The notes below the pieces were generated by a model. It searched no databases and was not told the origin of the DNA. It saw only the letters and a list, made by a program, of their open reading frames with translations. The translations under genes were made by a program, and so were the position numbers. From an uncultured Methylophaga sp. (GTDB lineage: Bacteria > Pseudomonadota > Gammaproteobacteria > Nitrosococcales > Methylophagaceae), in NCBI GenBank assembly GCA_947631375.1, contig CANRLD010000051.1, positions 1 to 10,694 of the forward strand: a stretch of DNA of 10,694 nt, read 5' to 3'. This document shows, in pieces, positions 1-5,654 of the stretch. Each line of letters starts with the position of its first letter. Positions within the stretch are counted from its first letter, which is position 1.

Positions 1-356
1 ACACGCTGACCGCCGCGAATAATGTGCCGGAAAATGAAGATGCTATCCAAATCGTGCGTAGTGCCAGCGATCAAAAGAAACCTGACGATCCAAAACGGCT
101 GCTCATTGATTACCGCAACTTTGTGGCAGAAGATATTAAGCAAATTACCGTTAATGCCAGCATCAGTAACGGGAAAATTTTAGCCAGCCGTATCGTGTCC
201 AATCCGGATATCAATGGTGTGCGGGTCTATGTCACCTTTGACCCAGAAGCAGCAGATGCGGCGGAGCTGCGAGTACAGCTAGCCGATGAGCAACAACATG
301 TTGCTCCCACCTGGCTGTATCGCTGGACCGTCGAGGATTGGAATAACACATTATGA
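1..356 (+). CDS. opgG: OpgG (MdoG), periplasmic glucan biosynthesis protein G, C-terminal fragment
   Basis: Only the last 117 codons are visible. The reading frame is open from base 3 and runs off the left edge, so the GTG at 24 is internal and not a start. OpgG is a periplasmic protein needed to make osmoregulated periplasmic glucans, beta-1,2-linked glucose polymers; the family has an N-terminal catalytic-like beta-sandwich and a C-terminal immunoglobulin-like domain. What remains corresponds to that C-terminal domain: a strand starting LLIDYRNF, a middle strand VRVYVTFDPEA, and a closing strand ending TWLYRWTVEDW, a pattern typical of OpgG/OpgD C-termini. The signal peptide and active-site region lie outside the window. 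The stop codon overlaps the opgH start (ATGA at 353-356), the usual opgGH operon arrangement, and this linkage favours OpgG over its paralogue OpgD. Identification is by family recognition plus the neighbour. Confidence 0.88.
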   Translation, partial: TLTAANNVPENEDAIQIVRSASDQKKPDDPKRLLIDYRNFVAEDIKQITVNASISNGKILASRIVSNPDINGVRVYVTFDPEAADAAELRVQLADEQQHVAPTWLYRWTVEDWNNTL

Positions 357-2506
357 GTATCGAGCCAGCTGTTAACACCTCGAATCCACAGCGGGCGCTG
401 CCGCCTGAGTCGCCGTTGCCCATGCCACGCCATGGTGTGCATGAGCAAGCGACACCGCTGCCGTCTGGACAGCGCAGTTATTTTTATCTTCTGCGGACGT
501 TGGTTTCCCGACTGTTTGTTCTGACGGTAATGGCAGGCCTGTCGTATTACGGCATTACTGAGATGTATGGCGTGTTAAGCACCACCCATAATGTCACTTA
601 TCTGCAGTGGCTGTTTCTGCTGTTGTTCAGTATTAACTTTTTATGGATAGCCTTTGCTTTCGCCCAGGCATTACTGGGATTTTTGCTGCAATTGAAACCA
701 CGAATCAGCCACTATCCCGAACAGGATGCAGCGTTTACCACTGCCATTTTATTGCCTATTTACAATGAAGAACCACAACGAATAAAAGCGGCATTAACGG
801 TGATGCGCGAAGATTTGCTCATCAAGGCACCGGGGAAATTTGCTGTTTTCATCCTCAGCGATACCAATAATGCCGATGCCTGGGTTACTGAAGAGCAGGT
901 ATTTCTGGATCTGATCAATCATGATTGCCAAGGTTGTCCCGTCTATTACCGGCGACGGCAGAAAAATACTGAGCGCAAAGCCGGCAATATTGGCGATTGG
1001 GTACAACGCTGGGGCGGTGCTTACGAAGCGATGATTGTGCTAGACGCTGACAGCGTGATGAGTGCCGACTGTCTGCTGCGATTATCACGACGGCTGGCTG
1101 CTGCGCCGGCGGTCGGTCTGATTCAGACGCTGCCAACTATTGTTCGTGCCAATACGCTGTATGGCCGTTTACAACAGTTTGCCAATCATTGTTTTGGGCC
1201 TATTTATGCTGAAGGTCTGGCCGCCTGGCATGGCTTGTCATCTAACTTTTGGGGACATAATGCGATTATTCGCACCCAAGCTTTTGCCAGCGCGTCTCAT
1301 CTTCCCATTTTGCCGGGCAAACCACCTTTTGGCGGGCATATTCTCAGCCACGACTTTATCGAAGCCGCCTTATTGCGCCGCGCTGGCTGGGGTGTGCGCT
1401 TTGATACCGATATCAGCACAAGCTTTGAAGAAGCGCCCCCCTCGTTAATTGATGTCATGATTCGCGATCGCCGCTGGTGTCAGGGGAATCTGCAACATAC
1501 CCCTTTTATGTTTGCCCAGGGCTTTACCTTGCCTACCCGACTGCATATTTTTTCCGGGTTAATGTCTTATTTGAGTGCGGTGTTCTGGTTGTCGCTTATC
1601 GTGGTGGGGTTGGCAATTGCTGTTCAGGCAACTTATGTGCGTCCGGAATATTTCGCCAATCCGTCGTTATTCCCAACCTGGCCGGTATTTGACTCAGAAA
1701 GAGCATTGAACCTGTTTATTGTTTCTATGGCATTAGTGTTTGCACCCAAACTGTTTGGTTGGCTGGCGGCGCTACTCAATATTCCACGCTGCATGCAATT
1801 TGGCGGGCCGCTGTTGCTGACCGTAAGCACATTACTGGAAATTATCATGTCTGCCTTGTACGCACCTGTTTTAATGGTGCATCAATTTATGGTGGTAGTG
1901 GGGATTTTTCGTGGCAAAGACAGTGGCTGGATGCCGCAATCGCGCGATGACGGTGCCTTAAGCTGGAAATCGGTCGCCCGGGCACATCTTGGTCATACCC
2001 TGTTCGGGGTTATACTGGCCATTATCGCCTTATTGATCAGCAAACAACTGTTTTACTGGTTATTGCCAATCACCAGCGGGCTGATGCTGTCTATTCCGCT
2101 ATCCTGGTTAAGCGGCGGCAAACGACGAAGCAAATGGCTTAAACCGCTGGGGTTATTACGTGCTCCGCAGGAAAAGTATCCAGCACCGATACTGCTTCAG
2201 CTTGAACAGCAGCTGGCACAACAGCCGCCCCTTGCCCGGCAGCACGCCTTCAGAAAGTTAGTGCAGCATCCGAACTTATATCAATGGCATCTTGCACAAC
2301 TGCCAGACAAGAGTGATCAGCAACCGGAATTTCATCCCCCACGGATTCTGGCTGAATGGAAAGTGCGCCATGCCAAAGATATGCAGCAGCTGGAAAGCTG
2401 GCTGGAACCAGCGGAATCCATTGCCATTCTAAGTCAACGTGAGTGCGTACAACAGCTAAAAGCACTTGATACCCCGGTTAGCAGACTGACGGCTTCGTCG
2501 GCTTGA
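353..2506 (+). CDS. opgH: OpgH (MdoH), membrane glucosyltransferase of periplasmic glucan synthesis
   Basis: A 717-residue inner-membrane GT2-family glucosyltransferase that uses UDP-glucose to polymerise the beta-1,2-glucan backbone and is thought to pass it to the periplasm, where OpgG acts. Two hydrophobic segments lie near residues 48-70 and 84-112. The cytoplasmic GT2 domain follows: LLPIYNEEP near 133, an ILSD motif with D170, DAD at 231-233, the SHD motif at 332-334 (probable catalytic base region) and RDRRWCQGN at 371-379, the Q/RxxRW equivalent. Further membrane segments lie near 400-427, 451-476, 484-518 and 548-587, with a basic cytoplasmic tail after that. The start is the ATG of the ATGA overlap with opgG; only a weak GGAA (340-343) precedes it, so translation is probably coupled to opgG. 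The protein is shorter than the roughly 850-residue E. coli enzyme, mainly because the N-terminal cytoplasmic part before the first membrane segment is only about 45 residues. Confidence 0.96.
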   Translation: MSIEPAVNTSNPQRALPPESPLPMPRHGVHEQATPLPSGQRSYFYLLRTLVSRLFVLTVMAGLSYYGITEMYGVLSTTHNVTYLQWLFLLLFSINFLWIAFAFAQALLGFLLQLKPRISHYPEQDAAFTTAILLPIYNEEPQRIKAALTVMREDLLIKAPGKFAVFILSDTNNADAWVTEEQVFLDLINHDCQGCPVYYRRRQKNTERKAGNIGDWVQRWGGAYEAMIVLDADSVMSADCLLRLSRRLAAAPAVGLIQTLPTIVRANTLYGRLQQFANHCFGPIYAEGLAAWHGLSSNFWGHNAIIRTQAFASASHLPILPGKPPFGGHILSHDFIEAALLRRAGWGVRFDTDISTSFEEAPPSLIDVMIRDRRWCQGNLQHTPFMFAQGFTLPTRLHIFSGLMSYLSAVFWLSLIVVGLAIAVQATYVRPEYFANPSLFPTWPVFDSERALNLFIVSMALVFAPKLFGWLAALLNIPRCMQFGGPLLLTVSTLLEIIMSALYAPVLMVHQFMVVVGIFRGKDSGWMPQSRDDGALSWKSVARAHLGHTLFGVILAIIALLISKQLFYWLLPITSGLMLSIPLSWLSGGKRRSKWLKPLGLLRAPQEKYPAPILLQLEQQLAQQPPLARQHAFRKLVQHPNLYQWHLAQLPDKSDQQPEFHPPRILAEWKVRHAKDMQQLESWLEPAESIAILSQRECVQQLKALDTPVSRLTASSA

Positions 2507-2540
2507 TATTCTGGTTGAAATCAGTAAATACAGCACCACC

Positions 2541-2549
2541 TGTTATCTT
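2541..2549 (+). promoter_or_regulatory. possible extended -10 promoter for the CBS-domain gene
   Basis: TGtTATCTT lies 65 bases before the chosen start of the CBS gene and resembles an extended -10 element (TG, one base, then a hexamer matching TATAAT at four positions). A TTGAAA occurs at 2515-2520 but the gap to this -10 is 23 bases, too long for a standard sigma70 promoter. No terminator is visible after opgH, so the CBS gene may also be read from the opg promoter. Weak evidence. Confidence 0.25.
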
Positions 2550-2601
2550 AGGCAGCAATAAAACACTGCTGTGCGTTTGCCAACCTCAAACAGTTAATCA
2601 A

Positions 2602-2606
2602 AGGAG
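2602..2606 (+). promoter_or_regulatory. Shine-Dalgarno site fixing the start of the CBS-domain gene
   Basis: AGGAG (within AAGGAG at 2601-2606) sits 7 bases before the ATG at 2614 and 10 before the ATG at 2617. It is the strongest ribosome binding site in the window. It argues against the longer reading frame that begins with TTG at 2503, whose extra 37 residues do not look like part of a CBS domain. Confidence 0.8.
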
Positions 2607-2613
2607 TAATCTG

Positions 2614-3039
2614 ATGATGCGAGTGAGAGATGTGATGACCCGAAAGCCTTTTTATCTGGATGCCGATGTCACGATTCAGGAGGTGTCGCAAGTGATGCGG
2701 GACAACGATCTGGGGTTTGTGCCACTCAACAAGGGTAATCGAATTATCGGTGTGGTAACGGACCGCGACATTGCCTTGCGCATCGTCGCCGAAGGCAGAA
2801 ACCCTCACGAAAAAGCACAGCATATTGCTACGGAAAGAGTGCTCTATACTTATGAAGACACGCCGATTGAAGACGTCATCCAGAATATGGCTGATCAGCA
2901 AGTGCAACGCTTTCTGGTGCTGAATAATGCCAAAAATGAACAGTTGGTTGGCGTGGTGACATTGGGCGATATTGCTAACCACTGCAAAAATGCGGACATG
3001 TCAAAAAAAGTAATTAACGCCGTCAGACATTATCAATAA
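2614..3039 (+). CDS. stand-alone two-CBS-domain protein
   Basis: A 141-residue soluble protein made almost wholly of two CBS domains, which pair to form a Bateman module that usually binds adenine nucleotides or related ligands. CBS1 spans about residues 3-62, starting VRDVMTRKP and ending with GVVTDRDIA (46-54). CBS2 spans about 70-125 and ends with GVVTLGDIA (113-121). Both carry the T-x-x-D ribose-contact pattern (T49/D52 and T116/D119), so both sites look able to bind nucleotide. There is no fused enzyme, transporter or DNA-binding domain; a short basic tail follows. ATG codons at 2614 and 2617 are both possible; 2614 is preferred for its 7-base spacing from AGGAG. The gene begins about 107 bases after opgH on the same strand and ends at a terminator, so it may be co-transcribed with opgGH. 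Such small proteins are commonly annotated as inosine-5'-monophosphate dehydrogenase-like, but no IMPDH catalytic domain is present. The regulatory target is unknown. Confidence 0.9.
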   Translation: MMRVRDVMTRKPFYLDADVTIQEVSQVMRDNDLGFVPLNKGNRIIGVVTDRDIALRIVAEGRNPHEKAQHIATERVLYTYEDTPIEDVIQNMADQQVQRFLVLNNAKNEQLVGVVTLGDIANHCKNADMSKKVINAVRHYQ

Positions 3040-3064
3040 CGTGCTGCCATGATCAGTTAAAACC

Positions 3065-3105
3065 GGGCGGTTCAGCAGGGTAACCACGGCTGAACTGCCC
3101 TTTTT
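3065..3105 (+). terminator. rho-independent terminator between converging genes, probably bidirectional
   Basis: A 12-base stem, GGGCGGTTCAGC (3065-3076) with GCTGAACTGCCC (3089-3100), contains one G-U pair, encloses a 12-base loop and is followed by TTTTT (3101-3105). It ends the opgH/CBS transcript. Read on the other strand, the same stem is followed by GGTTTTAAC, a shorter T-run, so it can also serve the aminotransferase gene, whose stop is only 8 bases beyond the T-run. Confidence 0.88.
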
Positions 3106-3112
3106 CGTCGTG

Positions 3113-4303
3113 TCAGCGCAACTTCTGCAATGCCGTCTCAATACGTTCGGCAGCTGTCAGCAGCCGTGACACCTCCGTGGTATAGGCAAAACGCAGGTGA
3201 TGAGCCGCCTGATAGTGGCCAAAGTCCTGCCCCGGCGTAATTGCAACGCCTGCTTCGTTCAACAGGTAACGAGACAGCTGCATGCTGTCTGTAACCTTGT
3301 CATTCAGTAATTTGCTGCAATCAGCGTATAGATAAAAAGCGCCCTGCGGTGTTACTGGAAATTCAAATCCCAGCGCAGTCAAAGCAGGTAACAAGGTGTC
3401 TCGCCGTTTTTCAAATGCCTGGCGCCGCTGTTCCAAAATATCCAGAGAACGTTGCTCAAACGCCGCCAATGCAGCGTATTGGGCCGTTGTCGGCGCTGCC
3501 AGGAACAGATTTTGTGCCAATCGTTCAATTGCCGGTTCAAGACTTTCTGGAATCACCAGCCAGCCCAAACGCCAGCCCGTCATACCAAAAAACTTTGAAA
3601 AACTGTTAATCACAATCGTATTGTCATCCACCTCAAGCGCCGAGGGTAAGTGCGTGCCGTCATAGTTCAGCCCGTGATAAATTTCATCAACAACCAATAC
3701 GCCCTGCTTGCTGCGAACAGCATTGGCGAGCGCCTGCAAACGCGCTTTATCCAGAATGCTGCCGGTTGGATTGGATGGTGTTGCTACCAACGCCAGTTGA
3801 GTATTCTGATTCCAGTATTGTTCAATATGTTCAGGAGTCAGCTGATAATCTGATTCGGCATTTACCGGCACTGCCACAGCAGAAGCCTCTACAAACCGGG
3901 CAAAATGACGATTGCACGGATAACCAGGGTCTGTCATCAATAAATGCTTGCCGGCTTCCAGCAAAGCGCCTATCGCCAGCAATAACGCACCAGATGCACC
4001 TGGCGTCACCACGATGCGGCGAGGAGAAATCGTCAGTTGATATTGCTGCTGATACCATTCAGCAATTTTTTCCCGTAATGCCATCAAGCCCAGCGATGGC
4101 GTATAAAAGGTGTCGCCTTGTTTCAGCGAAGCCACTGCCGCGTCAATGATTGGTTGCGGCGTTAAAAAATCCGGTTCGCCGATTTCCAGATGAATGATGT
4201 CCCTACCCTGTGCCTGCAGTGCTTTTCCCTGTGCCAGAATATCCATCACCTGAAACGGTTCAATATCTCTTGCACGTTGGCTGAGATTAATTTGCTTGCT
4301 CAT
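3113..4303 (-). CDS. class I/II PLP-dependent aminotransferase, substrate undetermined
   Basis: A 396-residue cytosolic fold-type I aminotransferase, full length for the aspartate/alanine aminotransferase group. It moves an amino group between an amino acid and a 2-oxo acid using pyridoxal phosphate. Visible landmarks are the N-terminal substrate-loop region LEIGEPDF (39-46), the PGASGA cofactor-phosphate loop (101-106), SNPTG with N178 contacting the PLP ring oxygen, D206 in VVDEIYH pairing with the ring nitrogen, SFSKFFGMTGWRLGW with Schiff-base lysine K237 and phosphate-binding R245, and R371 in HHLRFAY, which grips the substrate carboxylate. All key residues are present. The sequence does not settle whether the amino donor is aspartate, alanine or another amino acid. 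The start overlaps the end of the upstream HAD gene by 17 bases, and a GGGAG precedes the ATG on the coding strand (4307-4311), so the two are probably translationally coupled. The gene ends just before the shared bidirectional terminator. Confidence 0.93.
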   Translation of the reverse strand: MSKQINLSQRARDIEPFQVMDILAQGKALQAQGRDIIHLEIGEPDFLTPQPIIDAAVASLKQGDTFYTPSLGLMALREKIAEWYQQQYQLTISPRRIVVTPGASGALLLAIGALLEAGKHLLMTDPGYPCNRHFARFVEASAVAVPVNAESDYQLTPEHIEQYWNQNTQLALVATPSNPTGSILDKARLQALANAVRSKQGVLVVDEIYHGLNYDGTHLPSALEVDDNTIVINSFSKFFGMTGWRLGWLVIPESLEPAIERLAQNLFLAAPTTAQYAALAAFEQRSLDILEQRRQAFEKRRDTLLPALTALGFEFPVTPQGAFYLYADCSKLLNDKVTDSMQLSRYLLNEAGVAITPGQDFGHYQAAHHLRFAYTTEVSRLLTAAERIETALQKLR

Positions 4304-5054
4304 GTAGCTCCCGTAATGTCTGCGCCGTCACATAGTCACCCTTGATAGGCAAACCGGCTAATACCGTTGCCGGCAAACCCGGCTCGCCGAGCTGATCAAG
4401 CACACAGATCGCGCCGTGAAAGTCTTCATCAAGCGTATAGCCATTCGCGGTTATCAATGTTGTTAACCCCGCTGATCTCGCCGCTAACAAGCCATTGGCA
4501 GAGTCTTCGATGACCAGACAATCGGTTGCCACCAGATCCAGTTGTTGCAGACAGAGATTGAAAATATCTGCCGCCGGTTTTTTCGCCGGCACCATATCAC
4601 CCGCGGCAATATAATCAAACCACTGCAGCGCTGGCTCGCCAAGTGTTGCAGTTATTAACGCCGTGACATTCTCTGGCGTGGTCGTGGTGGCGATTGCCAG
4701 GCGAATACCCTCCGACTTGAGTTCTGTTATCAGCCGCTGGACGCCGGGACGCAAACCGATCGTCTGCTGCTGCAAAATAGTTCGGTAATGACGGGTTTTA
4801 TCGGCGTGCAGTTTTGCAATGGTCAACAGGGCATCCCTGGTCGTGCCACATTGCGTATGAAAGTTATCAAGATAGTATTGAATACGTTCCTTACCGCCTG
4901 TTACAGCCAGAAGCTGTCCATATAATGTTTCGTCCCAATGCCAGTTAAGACCAGCTTCGGCGAATGCGCGATTGAAGGCCAAACGGTGCCCGTCACGTTC
5001 GGTTTCTGCCAAAGTGCCATCCACGTCAAAGATAACGGCTTTTAAATGTTTCAT
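4287..5054 (-). CDS. CbbY-like HAD-family sugar-phosphate phosphatase
   Basis: A 255-residue HAD hydrolase of subfamily IA with an alpha-helical cap, closest by eye to CbbY proteins. CbbY dephosphorylates xulose-type bisphosphates, notably xylulose-1,5-bisphosphate, a misfire product that inhibits RuBisCO; other members act on various sugar phosphates. Motif I is FDVDGTLAETE with nucleophile D10 and acid/base D12. The cap runs about residues 18-90 and contains GHRLAFNRAF and the CbbY-typical TGGKERI (52-58). Motif II is ATTTT (122-126), motif III is KKPAADIF with K158/K159, and motif IV is VIEDSANGLLAA with E183 and D184. All catalytic residues are present. No RuBisCO or Calvin-cycle gene lies in the window, so the physiological substrate cannot be claimed. 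The ATG at 5054 starts exactly at motif I as usual; the ribosome site before it is weak. It is the first gene of an operon with the aminotransferase and is divergent from dksA. Confidence 0.88.
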   Translation of the reverse strand: MKHLKAVIFDVDGTLAETERDGHRLAFNRAFAEAGLNWHWDETLYGQLLAVTGGKERIQYYLDNFHTQCGTTRDALLTIAKLHADKTRHYRTILQQQTIGLRPGVQRLITELKSEGIRLAIATTTTPENVTALITATLGEPALQWFDYIAAGDMVPAKKPAADIFNLCLQQLDLVATDCLVIEDSANGLLAARSAGLTTLITANGYTLDEDFHGAICVLDQLGEPGLPATVLAGLPIKGDYVTAQTLRELHEQAN

Positions 5055-5080
5055 CGTCTTTTCACATTGAAAAATGGGTT

Positions 5081-5086
5081 AAGATA
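5081..5086 (-). promoter_or_regulatory. possible -10 element of the HAD-aminotransferase operon
   Basis: Read on the minus strand this is TATCTT, 26 bases before the HAD start codon, matching TATAAT at four positions. The hexamer 17 bases upstream (TAGCTT) is a poor -35 and lies inside the spacer of the dksA promoter on the other strand. If real, the two divergent promoters overlap back to back. Suggestive only. Confidence 0.25.
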
Positions 5087-5097
5087 GGCCAATTGTT

Positions 5098-5126
5098 TTG
5101 CACAAGCTAAAAGCTTCTGGTATAGA
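5098..5126 (+). promoter_or_regulatory. sigma70-type promoter of dksA with GC-rich discriminator
   Basis: TTGCAC (-35, 5098-5103) and TATAGA (-10, 5121-5126) are separated by exactly 17 bases, and a TG at 5118-5119 makes an extended -10. The next bases, TGCGCCC (5127-5133), form a GC-rich discriminator up to the expected start point near 5133. GC-rich discriminators are typical of promoters repressed by ppGpp and DksA, and E. coli dksA is known to be under negative feedback, so autoregulation is a reasonable inference. The spacer holds a repeated AAGCT (5104-5108 and 5111-5115). Confidence 0.7.
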
Positions 5127-5151
5127 TGCGCCCTTGTTTTTAGAAAGATTA

Positions 5152-5156
5152 TGAGG
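5152..5156 (+). promoter_or_regulatory. Shine-Dalgarno site supporting the downstream dksA start
   Basis: TGAGG lies 9 bases before the ATG at 5166. The earlier in-frame ATG at 5151 overlaps this site and has only GAAAG three bases before it, which is too close for good initiation. The site therefore favours 5166 as the main start. Confidence 0.55.
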
Positions 5157-5165
5157 TTTGCCAAA

Positions 5166-5588
5166 ATGGACCCGAACCAAGACGAAGTCAATTTCACTCC
5201 CTACCAGCCAGGTACTGATGAAGAGTACATGAGCAAGGATATGGTAAAGCATTTTCGAACTATTCTCGAAAACTGGCGTTCTCAACTGATGGAAGAAGTT
5301 GACCGTACTGTGCTCCATATGCAGGACGAAGCAGCAAACTTCCCGGACCCGAACGATCGTGCTACTCAGGAAGAAGAATTCACACTAGAATTACGTACTC
5401 GTGATCGTGAACGTAAGCTGATCAAAAAAATTGAAGAATCACTGATTGATCTGGATAAAGGTGATTACGGCTATTGCGAGTCATGCGGCGTAGAGATCGG
5501 TATTCGTCGACTGGAAGCACGCCCTACCGCAACGCTGTGTATTGATTGTAAAACGCTGGATGAAATCCGCGAGAAAAACCGCGCCTGA
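5166..5588 (+). CDS. dksA: DksA, RNA polymerase-binding transcription factor
   Basis: A 140-residue DksA that binds in the secondary channel of RNA polymerase and, with ppGpp, reprograms transcription during the stringent response. The central helical hairpin begins near residue 20. Its tip is FPDPNDRAT (59-67), with the acidic pair D61 and D64 and A66 matching the functional D71, D74 and A76 of E. coli DksA. The second helix, EEEFTLELRTRDRERKLIKK, is near-identical to the E. coli protein. The C4 zinc finger has C104, C107, C125 and C128, in GYCESCG and LCIDCK. Conservation is very high from residue 20 on, while the N-terminal 15 or so residues differ, as is usual. An alternative in-frame ATG at 5151 would add MRFAK and would give 145 residues; the GAGG site and the odd added residues favour 5166. 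It is transcribed alone, with its own promoter and terminator, divergent from the HAD operon and convergent with tamB. Confidence 0.97.
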   Translation: MDPNQDEVNFTPYQPGTDEEYMSKDMVKHFRTILENWRSQLMEEVDRTVLHMQDEAANFPDPNDRATQEEEFTLELRTRDRERKLIKKIEESLIDLDKGDYGYCESCGVEIGIRRLEARPTATLCIDCKTLDEIREKNRA

Positions 5589-5627
5589 TCAGCAAGCAGT
5601 CATTTTCTGTCAGTCAAGATACCCCCT

Positions 5628-5654
5628 AAGGCTCTGTGGCAACACAGGGCCTTT
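5628..5654 (+). terminator. dksA stem-loop terminator overlapping the tamB stop codon
   Basis: AAGGCTCTGTG (5628-5638) pairs with CACAGGGCCTT (5643-5653) through one G-U pair around a GCAA tetraloop, forming a very stable 11-base stem. The T-run after it is short (TTTATCGTT), so termination is probably good but not textbook. The last bases of the stem are the TAA stop of tamB on the other strand. In the tamB direction the stem is followed by AGGGGGTATC, without a T-run, so it is not an evident terminator for tamB. Confidence 0.75.

Noticed and set aside
2551..2575. Short inverted repeat GCAGCA/TGCTGT after opgH as a terminator
   Set aside because: The stem is only five or six pairs with a wide loop and no T-run follows. 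It is too weak to call.
2503..2613. Longer CBS protein starting at TTG 2503 and overlapping the opgH stop
   Set aside because: The extra 37 residues are not CBS-like and the strong AGGAG at 2602-2606 places the start at 2614.
2548..2982. A 144-codon open frame on the minus strand over the CBS gene
   Set aside because: It is fully antisense to a convincing CBS-domain protein, has no recognisable domain and no clear ribosome site. It looks like a by-product of codon use in the real gene.
3003..3010. Seven-A run near the end of the CBS gene as a possible frameshift site
   Set aside because: The heptamer could slip, but the -1 frame stops within a few codons and no stimulatory structure or ribosome-like site is seen, so it would only alter the last residues.
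3766..4149. A 127-codon plus-strand open frame inside the aminotransferase gene
   Set aside because: It is antisense to the catalytic core of a clear aminotransferase and shows no protein-like features.
5104..5116. AAGCT repeat in the dksA promoter spacer as an operator
   Set aside because: The repeat is five bases, contains the ordinary palindrome AAGCTT, and matches no regulator site I can name. It is noted with the promoter but not called separately.
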